DNA of 64,000 nucleotides from Polaromonas glacialis (GTDB taxonomy: Bacteria; Pseudomonadota; Gammaproteobacteria; Burkholderiales; Burkholderiaceae_C). Location: contig NZ_KL448325.1 in the NCBI RefSeq assembly GCF_000709345.1, positions 62,001-126,000 of the forward strand, in the 5' to 3' direction. A model generated the notes under the pieces. The model was not told where the DNA came from. It worked only from the letters and a program-made list of their open reading frames with translations, and did not search any database. The position numbers and the translations under genes are program-made. Below are positions 16,899 to 26,043 of this stretch, piece after piece; position 1 is the first letter of the stretch, and every line of letters begins with the position of its first letter.

Positions 16899-17786
16899 TC
16901 AAAAAATCGAGGCGCTTTGCGCAACCACCCGGTTTTCGATCATGCCGATGCGGTCGATCTCGACGCGAACGACGTCGCCAGCCTGCAGCCACCGGGCGGG
17001 TTTGAAGCCGATGCCGACACCGCCCGGGGTTCCTGTGAGGATGAGGTCACCGGGTTCGAGCGTCATGGCCTGGCTCAGATGGGCCACTTGCTCGAAGCAG
17101 TTGTAGATGAGCTCCTTGGTGTTTGAGCTCTGCCGGATCTCACCGTTGACGAAACAGCGAATATCGAGTGCATGCGGATCGCCAAGCTCATCAGACGTGA
17201 CGATCCAGGGCCCGTAAGGGCAATGCGTGTCGAACGACTTGCCCAGCACGAACTGGGAAGTCTTGAGTTGCCAGTCCCGAACGCTGACATCATTGGCCGC
17301 GCAGTAGCCGAAGATCACTTCGTGCGCTCGCTCGACAGGCACATTCCTGCACCGCGTGCCGATGACAAAGGCCAGTTCGGCCTCGTAGTCCAGTTGTGTC
17401 GATGCGAGCGGCAGTTCGATCGATGCGAACGGCGCATTGGTCGAGGTGACGGCCTTGGCAAACCAGACCTGATCGGCAGGCCGGCCCATTCCCGATTCCG
17501 CGATGTGGTCGGCGTAGTTCAGACCTATGCCGAATATCTTTCCCGGGCGCGGGACCGGCGCCAGCAGCGTGACGTCGGCCAGCACAAGTTCGTCTGCCCC
17601 GCCCGCCTTGCCCGCCAGCGCTTCGAAACGCGGCCGCTGCGCCGTCCACTGATTTATCAGGCCGATCATGTCGCTTGGCACATCGGCCAAGTGGGCGGCC
17701 ACGTCGATGATTCTGTCATTGACGACGATGCCGATGCGGGCTTCCTGCGCGCCCTGCGCGTATTTCGAGAATGAAACCAGTTTCAT
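16899..17786 (-). CDS. FAH-family hydrolase
   Basis: This 295-residue enzyme has the complete family core: LDYEAELAFVIGTRC with the metal-binding glutamates, AANDVSVRDWQLK with the aspartate, GKSFDTHCPYGPWIV, and GDLILTGTPGGVGIG. About 75 N-terminal residues precede the FGIGLNYADHIAESG segment that starts the catalytic domain. It would hydrolyse an acylpyruvate or isomerise a ring-fission product made by the upstream extradiol dioxygenase. It is paralogous to the enzyme at 28247 and clearly diverged from those at 41498 and 58762. It is fifth of six genes in its operon. Confidence 0.9.
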   Translation of the reverse strand: MKLVSFSKYAQGAQEARIGIVVNDRIIDVAAHLADVPSDMIGLINQWTAQRPRFEALAGKAGGADELVLADVTLLAPVPRPGKIFGIGLNYADHIAESGMGRPADQVWFAKAVTSTNAPFASIELPLASTQLDYEAELAFVIGTRCRNVPVERAHEVIFGYCAANDVSVRDWQLKTSQFVLGKSFDTHCPYGPWIVTSDELGDPHALDIRCFVNGEIRQSSNTKELIYNCFEQVAHLSQAMTLEPGDLILTGTPGGVGIGFKPARWLQAGDVVRVEIDRIGMIENRVVAQSASIF

Positions 17787-17838
17787 GCGGTGTCCTTGAC
17801 TTTTGGAAGGTTAAAGGGAAATTGAAGCGCTTGACGTC

Positions 17839-18255
17839 TCAAGGCTGGAAGACGACAGTCGTTCTGCGGTGCTTGAACTTCCAGCCGGCAGCCGTCAACA
17901 CATAGTCGTCGGCGTACTCGGCCACCAGCGGCGATGAAACCGGAAGCGGCGCATTTTTTGCGGCCGTTGCTTGATACATCAAGGCCAGGCAGGTTCCCGT
18001 TGCCGTCCCGGGCCCAGTCATGTCGATGCGCACATTGGTGCAAAAATGCCGCGTGACCCGGTCCGCCGGACGTGCATCGAGGAATTTTCGGATCGCTTCA
18101 TGGCCGCGGCTTTGCAGCCCGGCGCGTTCGAATACGCCATCGTCGGCAAACAGCGCGACGAAGCCGTCGTAGTCGAGCGTGTCGACGCTCCAGGCGAAGT
18201 CGTAGCACAGGCGGGTACAGTCGTGCTCGCAGCGGAGCTGGTCTTCAGTATTCAT
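17839..18255 (-). CDS. SnoaL-like / NTF2-fold protein
   Basis: The 138-residue protein fits the SnoaL-like cone fold: N-terminal helix with LCYDFAWSVDTLDYDGFVAL, FADDGVFERAG, the GHEAIRKFLDARP helix, and a C-terminal sheet with AGWKFKHRRTTVV. Members include hydroxylating dioxygenase beta subunits, isomerases, dehydratases and proteins of unknown role. No alpha subunit is present, so a dioxygenase partner is unlikely. It lies between the extradiol dioxygenase and the FAH gene, and related SnoaL proteins occur in modules at 55050 and (broken) 53874, which suggests a recurrent step, perhaps isomerisation or dehydration of an intermediate; that is inference. Confidence 0.75.
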   Translation of the reverse strand: MNTEDQLRCEHDCTRLCYDFAWSVDTLDYDGFVALFADDGVFERAGLQSRGHEAIRKFLDARPADRVTRHFCTNVRIDMTGPGTATGTCLALMYQATAAKNAPLPVSSPLVAEYADDYVLTAAGWKFKHRRTTVVFQP

Positions 18256-18274
18256 GATGAGAAGGCGCCTAGGG

Positions 18275-18877
18275 CTAGCGAAGCGCCGTCAGCGTATCCA
18301 GGCCGCGAGCGCCGCCGTCCGGGCGCTGCTTGATCGAGGCTTCATCCTCGCCGGAATGAAATCGCCGCGCCAGTTCTTCGGGCTCAAAGTCCACGCCGAT
18401 CGGATTTTTTGCGAAAGCCGGGCTGTAGAAGAATTCACCGGCTTTTTCGACCGTGTCGTAGTTGTCCACCTGCAGCTCGACCTGGTTGCCGTCCGGGTCG
18501 GCGTAGTACATCGACGTCGTCGGACCATGGTTGATGCAGGTCACCGGTCGGATGCCGACCTTATCCAGTCGTTCATAGGTCGCCACCAGGTCGCTCAGCG
18601 CGGCATAGGTAAACGCCATGTGATGCACGCCCGCCACGCCCGGCACCTGCGGTTGCAGGCCGGGAATGTTGAGAACGGCGATGCGGTGGTGCTCTTCGTC
18701 GTAGGACAAGAAAGCCAGGTGGCCGTCGGAAAAAGCGGTCTTCGCGCCCAGCACGGTTTTGTACCAGTCGACCAGCGCATCGAACTGCGAACTGCGCAGC
18801 ACGACATGCGCAAGCCGCGCCGGTGAAATGGCGGCCGGCACGGCACTTTGCGGGCGGGATTCAAGCGTTTGATTCAT
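18275..18877 (-). CDS. Single-domain extradiol dioxygenase (VOC family)
   Basis: The 200-residue protein is one VOC unit pair: LAHVVLRSSQFDALVDWY with the first His, GVHHMAFTY with the second, and YYADPDGNQVELQVDNY with the Glu ligand, so the 2-His-1-carboxylate iron site is intact. It would cleave a catechol-type ring. The start at 18877 is set by an AAGGAGA eight bases upstream, and this start overlaps the end of the monooxygenase gene by 17 bp, indicating translational coupling of hydroxylation and ring opening. It is much shorter than the two-domain dioxygenases elsewhere in the window, which run to about 315-335 residues. Confidence 0.85.
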   Translation of the reverse strand: MNQTLESRPQSAVPAAISPARLAHVVLRSSQFDALVDWYKTVLGAKTAFSDGHLAFLSYDEEHHRIAVLNIPGLQPQVPGVAGVHHMAFTYAALSDLVATYERLDKVGIRPVTCINHGPTTSMYYADPDGNQVELQVDNYDTVEKAGEFFYSPAFAKNPIGVDFEPEELARRFHSGEDEASIKQRPDGGARGLDTLTALR

Positions 18878-20552
18878 GAAGGGTCTCCTTGTCTTGATTA
18901 GCGTGAGAAACAGTCGCGGGTTGTTGCCCGGTCGCCATCGAAAGCACATCGAAATTCTCGCGGTCCGGCCATGCGTCGCCCGTCCATGCGATGTGCTGGT
19001 CCGGCCGGATCAAGGTCAGGCGGCGCGCATAGAGAGCCGCCAGCGCAGGGTTGTCTGGCTGCAATATCGTCAGGGGAACGCCTAGCCGGGCCGCATCGCA
19101 CGCTGCAGCTTGAACAGCGGCGGCGCTTGAGGTGCTGGCCGAGCTATCCGGCAGGGCCAGCAGCGTGAAGCCCGCACCAAAGTGGTCAAAGAGCGAGCTG
19201 CCATCGTGCAGCCAGGCATGCGGAGCGCGCCCGCCCGGCAGTGAGCTTGGAACGTAGTTCAGGAAATCGCGCGGCACGGCAGGCGCTGCGGTCAGCTGCT
19301 GGACGATGGGCGAATCGGTGTAGCGGTCGCCCAGGATCGTGCCCAGTGTGTAGAACTCGGAGAGTTTTTCAGCGTTGATGCGCTTGCCGACGCGCTCGCG
19401 CGCCGCCTGACCGGCCGGTGTGTCATCTTCCAGTCCCTCTTCGCAAAGGGCATTGCTGATCTTCGAGTGGTTTGCGCTGGATTCCTGCAGCACATGCATG
19501 TGCACCGGGCGGCGCTCAAGCTCGTAGCTTTCCAGCAGGGCCTGGCCACCCCAGCCCTGAAGCGTTGCCGCAAGCTTCCAGCCCAGGTCGACCGAATCGC
19601 TCACGCCCATGTTCATGCCGAATCCTCCATAGGGCGGATGCAGGTGGCACGCATCGCCGACCAGAAAAACCCGCCGGTCGCGGTAGTGGTCGGCAATAGC
19701 CCGGTGCGCCTTCCACTCATCGATGCTGAGTACCTCGAACGGCAAATCGATCCCGGTGGCGCGGCGAATCAAATCGGCGGCCGTCTCCAGTGTGACCTGC
19801 ACGTCGGGCGCAAGCCCGGTCGGCATGAAGAACCAGAGGTCCCCCGAGTCCATCGGACCGATCATGCTGGGCACTTCGCCGTTGATCTGCCAGTACATGA
19901 TGGCACGGCCATGCGGATGGGCTTGTGCCAAGCCCGGCGCACGAAAGACGATGTTGTAGTTCCTCGACAGGCCAAACGTGCCTTGCAGGCGTGCCCCGAT
20001 CGCGTCACGCACAAAACTGTTCCCGCCATCACAACCTGCGAGAAATCGGGCCTGGACCTGGCTCTGCTCACCGCTGACCACATCACGCAGCGTCGCGACA
20101 ACAGACTCGCCATCCTGCTCAAAGCCCATCAGCTCGCAGTTGAGCCTGACCTGAACGCTGGGGAGCGTGTCGAGGTGGCGGCGCATCACGCGCTCCACCG
20201 TGTACTGGGGAATCCATTGCGCGTTCTCGGAATACAGCGGGTTGCGCCCCGGCGCGCAGTACAGGGCATTGTCAAAGCGCGTCAGCAAGTGGCCCGACAT
20301 CCGCGTGGTGAATGCGATGTTGGACGGATAGTCCACACCCAGGGGCGAGGCATCGCGCAGGGCGTCAGCAATGCCCCAGCGCCGGAAATGCTCGCGCGTC
20401 CTGACGTTGGTGTTCTTGGCACGCGGCGCCACGCCGATGCGCGGGTTCTTTTCGATGACCAGGCAGTTAATGCCGCGCTGGCCCAGTTCGATGGCTAGCC
20501 CTTGGCCCGCCGGCCCGGCGCCGACGATGAGGACTTGTGTTTTAGTGTTCAT
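18861..20552 (-). CDS. FAD-dependent aromatic monooxygenase (PF01494 type)
   Basis: The 563-residue flavoprotein has LIVGAGPAGQGLAIELGQRG for FAD binding, the middle DG motif region (GCDGGNSFVRDAIGA), and GDACHLHPPYGGFGMNMG for the FAD ribityl contact, followed by DLGWKLAATLQGW and a C-terminal thioredoxin-like tail. It resembles MhpA/PheA-type phenol hydroxylases that use NAD(P)H and O2. The ATG at 20552 was preferred over 20588 because the family start directly precedes the VLIVGAG strand. It is the second gene of its operon, 51 bp after the Bug gene, and overlaps the ring-cleavage gene downstream. Confidence 0.9.
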   Translation of the reverse strand: MNTKTQVLIVGAGPAGQGLAIELGQRGINCLVIEKNPRIGVAPRAKNTNVRTREHFRRWGIADALRDASPLGVDYPSNIAFTTRMSGHLLTRFDNALYCAPGRNPLYSENAQWIPQYTVERVMRRHLDTLPSVQVRLNCELMGFEQDGESVVATLRDVVSGEQSQVQARFLAGCDGGNSFVRDAIGARLQGTFGLSRNYNIVFRAPGLAQAHPHGRAIMYWQINGEVPSMIGPMDSGDLWFFMPTGLAPDVQVTLETAADLIRRATGIDLPFEVLSIDEWKAHRAIADHYRDRRVFLVGDACHLHPPYGGFGMNMGVSDSVDLGWKLAATLQGWGGQALLESYELERRPVHMHVLQESSANHSKISNALCEEGLEDDTPAGQAARERVGKRINAEKLSEFYTLGTILGDRYTDSPIVQQLTAAPAVPRDFLNYVPSSLPGGRAPHAWLHDGSSLFDHFGAGFTLLALPDSSASTSSAAAVQAAACDAARLGVPLTILQPDNPALAALYARRLTLIRPDQHIAWTGDAWPDRENFDVLSMATGQQPATVSHANQDKETLHESNA

Positions 20553-20603
20553 TGCGCTGAATCCTTTGTCTGGGTTTGCCGATTTCATACCTGGGCGATG
20601 GCG

Positions 20604-21581
20604 CTAGTCGACACTTGCGCCCGTGCGCTTGACCATGTCGGCGTAAAACACGGTCTCGCTGTCGATCAGGCTTGACACGGCGCTTGGCGCCAACGGATAG
20701 GGAACAAAGCCAAAAGTAGAGAATTTTTCAGCGATTTCGGGCTGTTTGAGAACATCGTTGAGGCTGTTGTTCAGGGTGGCGACAAGGGCTGGTGGTGTTT
20801 CCTTTGGGGCCATCAAGGCTACCCAGCTGCGAACGATCACGCCCTTGGGTCCGCCGGACTCTTCAAATGTCGGCACATTGGGCATCGCGGTGGAGCGGGC
20901 AGTGTCGGCAACGGCAATCAGCCGGACCTTGCCGGCCCGCAGCAGCGGCCCTGCGCTTGCCAGGCTGCCCATGGCCCAATCGATTTCTCCGGTGGACACC
21001 GCCAGGTAAAGCTGGGAGATTTCCTTGTAGGGAACATGCACCATCTTGGTTCCCGAGACGGCCTCCACCTGCGCGGCGCCCAGGTGCAGCGGCCCGCCGA
21101 TCGAGTTGGAACCATAAGTGACTTTGTCAGGACTTTTTGCTGCCGCTGCGATCAAGTCTTTTACAGAATGAAACGGGCTGTTGGCGCCAACAACAACAAA
21201 AAAAGAGGTTCGGTAAATTCCGCCAACCGGAACAAAATCTGTTTTGGGTGTGTAGGGAAGCTTTTTGAACAACGAAGGGCTGATCGCCAGATGGCCCACA
21301 TCAGCAAGTAGCAGGTCGTAACCGGTGGGAGCCGCCTGCTTGACCGCACTGGCTGCCAAAAATCCACTGGCACCGGGGCGACTATCGATCACCACAGGCT
21401 GCTTCCAGCTTGCCCCAAGGCGTTCTCCAACAATGCGCGCAATGACGTCGGGCCCGCTGCCTGCGGGAAATGGGGAAATAAAGCGCACTGTCTGATTAGG
21501 AAACGACTGCGCCCAGCCGTTTCCACCAAGCAGTCCAAAACCCAGGGCTGCGGCTAGAAATAGAGTGTTTCGCTTTTTCAT
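20604..21581 (-). CDS. Bug-family periplasmic solute receptor (TctC type)
   Basis: The 325-residue precursor has a signal peptide ending GWAQ-SFP, then TVRFISPFPAGSGPDVIARI and DSRPGASGFLAASAVKQAAP. It is a close paralogue of the receptors at 1515 and 34206 and likewise stands first in its module before a FAD monooxygenase, so the three share a common ancestral gene order. The start is supported by an ACTGGAGACAAA leader. The ligand is probably an aromatic or related carboxylate; no cognate TctAB membrane proteins are in the window. Confidence 0.9.
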   Translation of the reverse strand: MKKRNTLFLAAALGFGLLGGNGWAQSFPNQTVRFISPFPAGSGPDVIARIVGERLGASWKQPVVIDSRPGASGFLAASAVKQAAPTGYDLLLADVGHLAISPSLFKKLPYTPKTDFVPVGGIYRTSFFVVVGANSPFHSVKDLIAAAAKSPDKVTYGSNSIGGPLHLGAAQVEAVSGTKMVHVPYKEISQLYLAVSTGEIDWAMGSLASAGPLLRAGKVRLIAVADTARSTAMPNVPTFEESGGPKGVIVRSWVALMAPKETPPALVATLNNSLNDVLKQPEIAEKFSTFGFVPYPLAPSAVSSLIDSETVFYADMVKRTGASVD

Positions 21582-21664
21582 TTTGTCTCCAGTTTTTATG
21601 TGTGTCGAACATGATGATTGTTAGAGACTGCTGAAAAAACAACCAGCCTACCAATTAGAAGTTA

Positions 21665-21683
21665 CGATGCCTTTTTGGCATCG
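21665..21683. other. Perfect hairpin upstream of the Bug gene
   Basis: CGATGCC and GGCATCG form a 7-bp stem around five T residues. It lies about 85 bp before the Bug start and 48 bp before the IS630 fragment. It could be a terminator-like barrier, an operator or the relic of the insertion; none can be decided from sequence. Confidence 0.35.
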
Positions 21684-21730
21684 CTCAGACTAAGGGTGAA
21701 AATCATGCGGCCGATTAACCGCCGCGGAGA

Positions 21731-22141
21731 TTGATCAGGAATGGCCCTTTGCGCAACAAAGCCGTGCACGACAGCGAAGCGTTGGCACTGGCATTACGTT
21801 TTAAAACCGCGCATAGACCGCGCAACTTGCCGGGCTGGTCGATGTCAAGTGTCCTGACTGCCGCTTCGGTCATCGTGCTGGATAACCTGAACTCGCACAA
21901 GGTGGCCGGCGTCAAGGTAGCTATTGAGGGCGCGGGCGCTGCGCTGCGGTACTTGCCGTCGTACAGCCCAGATTTCAACCCGATCGAGCAAAGCTTGGCC
22001 AAGCTCAAGGGCTTGCTGCGCAAAACCCGGGCCCGCACGCTCGAGGCGCTCTGTAGCGCCATTGGTTCATTGATGGACCAGTTCAGCAACAGCGAATGCG
22101 AGCACTACATTCGCCATTGCGGCTATTGCCAGTTAGGGTAA
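21731..22141 (+). pseudogene. IS630-family transposase, C-terminal fragment
   Basis: The 136 residues contain the end of an IS630 DDE transposase: VIVLDNLNSHKVAGVK (second Asp with the DN-x-x-x-H motif), YLPSYSPDFNPIEQSLAKLK (catalytic Glu) and the usual C-terminal CGYCQ. The N-terminal helix-turn-helix and first catalytic Asp are missing, and no ATG or ribosome site precedes the fragment, so it is not functional. It separates the module ending with the Bug gene at 20604 from the eight-gene operon at 22174-31795. Confidence 0.8.
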
Positions 22142-22173
22142 TTCCGCTCTAGCCGCTGCAGGGCCGACTGCGT

Positions 22174-23694
22174 TCAGTCCTTGTGGGCGGGGTCGAGTGC
22201 AGACTCCAGCGTCTTGACCGACTGTTTTTCATACTCGGCGGCCACATCCTTCTTCTGCTTTTCCAGCGCATCCTTCGAAAAATATTTGCCCTTCAGGAAC
22301 ACGCCGGCGATCTTGCCGAGGTTGGCCACATCGACGACCGGGTTGGCATCGAGCAGCACCAGGTCGGCATTTTTTCCCTCGTCAACGGTTCCCATCGTTG
22401 CTTCACGCTTGAGGAACTGCGCGCCGTTCAGCGTGGTCATCTGCAACACCTCGAGCGGCGACAAGCCGGAGGCGGCCAGTTCACGGAACTCCTGGTGAAG
22501 ACCAAAGCCCGGGATTACCCAGATGCCGCCCAGGTCGGAGCCGGCGAGCATTTTCACGCCATTTTGCTTCATCAGCTTCGTGACTTGTTTCTCCAGTCCA
22601 TAAAATTGCTGCAGCGTGGCGACCGCAGCGGGCGGCAGCGTCGTCACAAAATCCTGCCCCAGCTTTTCCCACAGCGCCCGGGTGGTCTTGTCAACATAGA
22701 CAAGGTTCGGATCGGTGCGGTACAGCGGATCGCCGCCGAAGCTCTGCGTGCGCAGGCGAATCAAGGTGGGCACCTGCCAGGTTTCGTTTTTCACGAAGGC
22801 TTGCGACAGGCTCTGACACTTGGCATCGCTGTACGTGTCAAAGATGCGCTGGTATAGCGGGGCGTTCTGCGCGCCGTCATAAATCCGTGGATTGAGTACG
22901 AAGGTGGCCGGAAAGGGCGGCCTGGCGGCTTGGCCGCTCAACACGGCCTGTCGAATGCTTGTCTCGTCATTGGCGCAATCGAGCATCAGCCCCCAGCCGG
23001 AGCCCAGGTGTTCGATGGCGCGCCAGCCTGCGTTGCTTGACTCCAGCGCACTGAGGCTAGGCACCAGGTGGCCCGCGACAGTCAGTCCCTGATTTTTGGC
23101 TTCCCCCAGAATCGCCAGGACGGGGTCGCGTGCGCCGGCGGAAATTTTGATGAAGTCCGCGCCATTGGCCTTTTGCTGCTGGACAAACTGAACCGCAAGG
23201 GGCGCCGTAGGGGCTTGACCGCCGAATATGTCGCCCGGGATCATCAAAATTTCGGGGGCGTCAACGCGGCCTGCCGCCCTGTCGGCATTGAGCTGGCGGG
23301 CGCGCTGGATCAAGGCGGCCGAGCCCGACATCTCGCGGATGCCGGTGATGCCGTTGGCGATGAGCAGCGGCCAATAAGTGGGCTGCTGGTCGGCGGCGCT
23401 CATGGCGTGGGTGTGCATGTCCAGGTAGCCCGGCACCAGGTACTTGCCCGAGGCATCGATGGCCTGCGCGCTCCCGCTGAGGCGAATGGCTGTGCCGGCC
23501 ATGATTTTCTGAATTTTTCCCTCGTCAATGATCACCGACATTCCGGAAGCGAGCGAGCCGTCCCGGGTATTGACCACTGTTGCATTCTGAATGACCGTGC
23601 CTTTCGTGACTTCGAACGCGTCACCACCGCCGCATGCAGAAAGGATCGCGCCGATAGTGACGGTGGCGACGCCTGCGATAAAAAGTTTTTTCAT
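22174..23694 (-). CDS. Amidohydrolase-superfamily lipoprotein (imidazolonepropionase/prolidase-like)
   Basis: The 506-residue protein has a lipoprotein signal (lipobox LSAC at about residue 21), then a metal-dependent hydrolase: LDMHTH, the Lys of DFIKISAG, His of VAGHLVPS, His of AIEHLG and Asp of LAGSDLGG, which together make a binuclear-metal site; NADLVLLDANP is the C-terminal beta-sandwich signature. It is probably anchored in the periplasm, where it could cleave an amide or ester. It is the last of eight same-strand genes running from the FAD monooxygenase at 31795; its location after a Rieske oxygenase and Bug receptor suggests it frees the transported aromatic acid from a conjugate, which is inference. 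Confidence 0.8.
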   Translation of the reverse strand: MKKLFIAGVATVTIGAILSACGGGDAFEVTKGTVIQNATVVNTRDGSLASGMSVIIDEGKIQKIMAGTAIRLSGSAQAIDASGKYLVPGYLDMHTHAMSAADQQPTYWPLLIANGITGIREMSGSAALIQRARQLNADRAAGRVDAPEILMIPGDIFGGQAPTAPLAVQFVQQQKANGADFIKISAGARDPVLAILGEAKNQGLTVAGHLVPSLSALESSNAGWRAIEHLGSGWGLMLDCANDETSIRQAVLSGQAARPPFPATFVLNPRIYDGAQNAPLYQRIFDTYSDAKCQSLSQAFVKNETWQVPTLIRLRTQSFGGDPLYRTDPNLVYVDKTTRALWEKLGQDFVTTLPPAAVATLQQFYGLEKQVTKLMKQNGVKMLAGSDLGGIWVIPGFGLHQEFRELAASGLSPLEVLQMTTLNGAQFLKREATMGTVDEGKNADLVLLDANPVVDVANLGKIAGVFLKGKYFSKDALEKQKKDVAAEYEKQSVKTLESALDPAHKD

Positions 23695-23838
23695 AGTCCC
23701 GGTTTCTTATAAATGTAGGAAAAATTCGGATGCGGATCATTCCGGCGCCGGAACCTGCTGCATCCAAAAGGGCTGCTTCAAATTATCGAGTGAGGCGGAA
23801 AACCGGCAGGCTTTGCTTTGAGATATTTGAGCGACCTG

Positions 23839-24891
23839 TTAGGGGTTGGCGGCAGCTTCTCTAACTTTCATTTCGCTCTCCATCATGCCCGCCACCAGTC
23901 GGCGGGCATGAACCAGTCCGGCGTCCGATGCAATCATGACGAGCGGAGCCCCCTCCAGCCTGTCGATTGATTCTTGCTGCGCCTCGACCACCACCTTGTC
24001 CTCGGCAAACGTGATCGGCAGGCTGGTCAGCAGCTTGGCGCGCATATCGGATTGGCCTTCTTCGTAGTTATGCGCACCCGACCAGAAGTAGTGGGTCGTC
24101 TTTTCGGTTTCTGGGGTCTGCAGGTTCAGGCCCATAAACGCCAGGCCGCCCTCGCGGTGTCCTTCCCGCGCGCCGGTGCCTGCATCTGTGGCGCCGGTGT
24201 GGATACGCACGACGACAGGCGCAAAGAAATCAATCTCCATCCAGCGGTCCACCGTCGGCGTGTTGAACTTGTGCGCGGCAAGGTAGGAAGGCGGCGGCAC
24301 CGAGTTCATCATCCAGCGCGTTACCTTGACGCCGGTTTCAGAGCGCGTGGTCTGGGTGTCGGCATCCGAATGCGCCTGCGGCGTGCCGCCGATGGTGCGC
24401 TGGTGGACATACCCGACATGTGTCAGGTCCATAAGGTTGTCGGTCACCAACTGGTAGTTGGCCTTGATGGAATACCTGTCCTTGATCCACACCCAGGCCG
24501 GGTCGTCATGCCATGGGTGGCGCACGATCAGCGCCGGATTCGCCAGTGCAGGCTCGCCCATCCATATCCAGAGCATCTGGTCCTGCTCCACCACCGGGTA
24601 GCTCCTGACCCGAGCCTGCACAGGAATGCGTTCTTGGCCCGGCACCTTGACGCAAAGGCCGTTGCGGTCATAGACTAGCCCGTGGTAACCGCACTGAAGC
24701 TGATCGCCGACAACACAGCCGTGCGACAGCGGCAACGCACGATGGCAGCACCTGTCTTCCAGCGCGAGCGCCATTCCATTTTCCGTGCGGTAAAAAACCA
24801 CCGGCAGGTTGAGCAGGACACGGCCCAACAAGCCCTTTGGCTTCACTTCATCGGCCCAAGCGGCCATGTACCAGGCGTTGTATACGAACAT
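23839..24891 (-). CDS. Rieske non-heme iron oxygenase, VanA/dicamba-demethylase-like
   Basis: The 350-residue protein opens MFVYNAWYMAAWADEV, has the Rieske cluster motif CCHRALPLSHG and LQCGYHGLVYD (C-x-H, C-x2-H), and the catalytic iron motif DNLMDLTHVGYVH. These features place it with single-subunit O-demethylases such as vanillate demethylase oxygenase and dicamba monooxygenase. Such enzymes need a reductase (VanB or ferredoxin), which is not encoded in this operon. It lies between a Bug gene and a lipoprotein amidohydrolase, so a methoxylated aromatic acid may be the substrate of this module; the product would be a phenol suited to the flavin monooxygenase at 30092. Confidence 0.88.
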   Translation of the reverse strand: MFVYNAWYMAAWADEVKPKGLLGRVLLNLPVVFYRTENGMALALEDRCCHRALPLSHGCVVGDQLQCGYHGLVYDRNGLCVKVPGQERIPVQARVRSYPVVEQDQMLWIWMGEPALANPALIVRHPWHDDPAWVWIKDRYSIKANYQLVTDNLMDLTHVGYVHQRTIGGTPQAHSDADTQTTRSETGVKVTRWMMNSVPPPSYLAAHKFNTPTVDRWMEIDFFAPVVVRIHTGATDAGTGAREGHREGGLAFMGLNLQTPETEKTTHYFWSGAHNYEEGQSDMRAKLLTSLPITFAEDKVVVEAQQESIDRLEGAPLVMIASDAGLVHARRLVAGMMESEMKVREAAANP

Positions 24892-24933
24892 GCTGTGTTT
24901 CCTTCCCGTTCGGGGTTGCGGTTATTGCAGTTA

Positions 24934-25923
24934 TTACGGCTTGGCCCCCACGTCGCGCAGCGCTTTTTCCCAGCGGTTGCGCTCGTTGGCGAGGTAGTCG
25001 GTGAATTCCGGCACGGTCATGTTGCGCGGGAAGATAGCCATGCCAGCCATCTTTTCAACGACGTCCGGCATGGAGGTGACTTTTGCAACATCTGCGTTGA
25101 CCTTTTGCACCACCTTCGGATTGAGGCCTGTCATGGCCAGCACACCGAACCAGCCGTTGACCACCAGGCCCGGAAAAGTCTCCGATACCGCCACCCAGTC
25201 CGGATGCGCGGGCATCCTTTTTGCGGAGAAAGTGGCCAGCGCCTTGAGCCGTCCACCCTGGATCAGCCCGTCGAGTGCAGGCAGCCCATCGATGACCACC
25301 TGTACGTCTTCGCCCACCACGGCCGAGGCGCCCTGGCTGCTGCCGGGATACGGCACGGACCGCAGGGATGCCCCCGCAGCTTTTGACAGCAACTCGTTCG
25401 TCAAATGCGGCAATGAAAATTGCAGCGGTACTGCCGTCACCAGCGTGTCGGGTTGCCTGCGCATGGCCGCCAGCAGCTCTGCAAAGCTTGAAATAGGGGA
25501 ACCTGCCTTGACCGCCAGGATCATCGGGCTCTCGCCAATAAAGGCCACCGGCGTGAGGTCGCGTGCAATATCGACCTGCGTGCTTTTGTACATGTAAGGC
25601 GACAGCGCGACGCTACTGGCGGGCGCGAAGGTAAAGACGTGGTCGTCTTTTTCAGTCATTTTCATGTTGGAAAATGCCACCATGCCACCGGCGCCGGGAC
25701 GGTTATCGACAATCACCGGCTGGCCCCACATGCGCGACAGCTTGTCGCCAATGAGGCGTGCCATGATGTCAGGCGCCGTACCCGCTGGAGACGGCACCAC
25801 CAACCGTACGGGCTTGCTTGGCCAAGCTGGAGACTGAGAATTTGCAGGGCCTGCCGCAGCTGTTGCAAGCAGCACACCTGCCAGCATTAATTGGCGCCGA
25901 AATTTATTCATTGGATGTTTCAT
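24934..25923 (-). CDS. Bug-family periplasmic solute receptor (TctC type)
   Basis: The precursor has about 329 residues with a signal peptide ending near PANSQ-SPA, followed by PVRLVVPSPAGTAPDIMARL and DNRPGAGGMVAFSN, the two conserved Bug loops. It is only distantly related to the receptors at 1515, 20604 and 34206, so it came from a different lineage. The start at 25923 (MKHPMNKF) is chosen; MNKF at 25911 is possible and the longer frame to 26025 has no support. It is followed by the Rieske oxygenase gene and preceded by a porin gene, an arrangement that would provide entry and capture of the same compound. Confidence 0.85.
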   Translation of the reverse strand: MKHPMNKFRRQLMLAGVLLATAAAGPANSQSPAWPSKPVRLVVPSPAGTAPDIMARLIGDKLSRMWGQPVIVDNRPGAGGMVAFSNMKMTEKDDHVFTFAPASSVALSPYMYKSTQVDIARDLTPVAFIGESPMILAVKAGSPISSFAELLAAMRRQPDTLVTAVPLQFSLPHLTNELLSKAAGASLRSVPYPGSSQGASAVVGEDVQVVIDGLPALDGLIQGGRLKALATFSAKRMPAHPDWVAVSETFPGLVVNGWFGVLAMTGLNPKVVQKVNADVAKVTSMPDVVEKMAGMAIFPRNMTVPEFTDYLANERNRWEKALRDVGAKP

Positions 25924-26043
25924 TTTCTTTTGTACTGCGTTTGTCAAAAATAGCGACCAGGCCACGCCAGCGGTTTGCGCTGGACGGTGCCAGAAGTAAT
26001 ACGATTTGTTAATTAGGAAAGACAAATTACAAAAAGACTAAAG

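Noticed and set aside
17839-18255. Beta subunit of a ring-hydroxylating dioxygenase
   Set aside because: No Rieske alpha subunit is next to it; the only Rieske gene (23839) is of the single-subunit demethylase type in another operon.
22140-22173. Terminal inverted repeat of the IS630 fragment
   Set aside because: The sequence after the transposase stop shows no pair with the region before 21731, so element ends could not be set.
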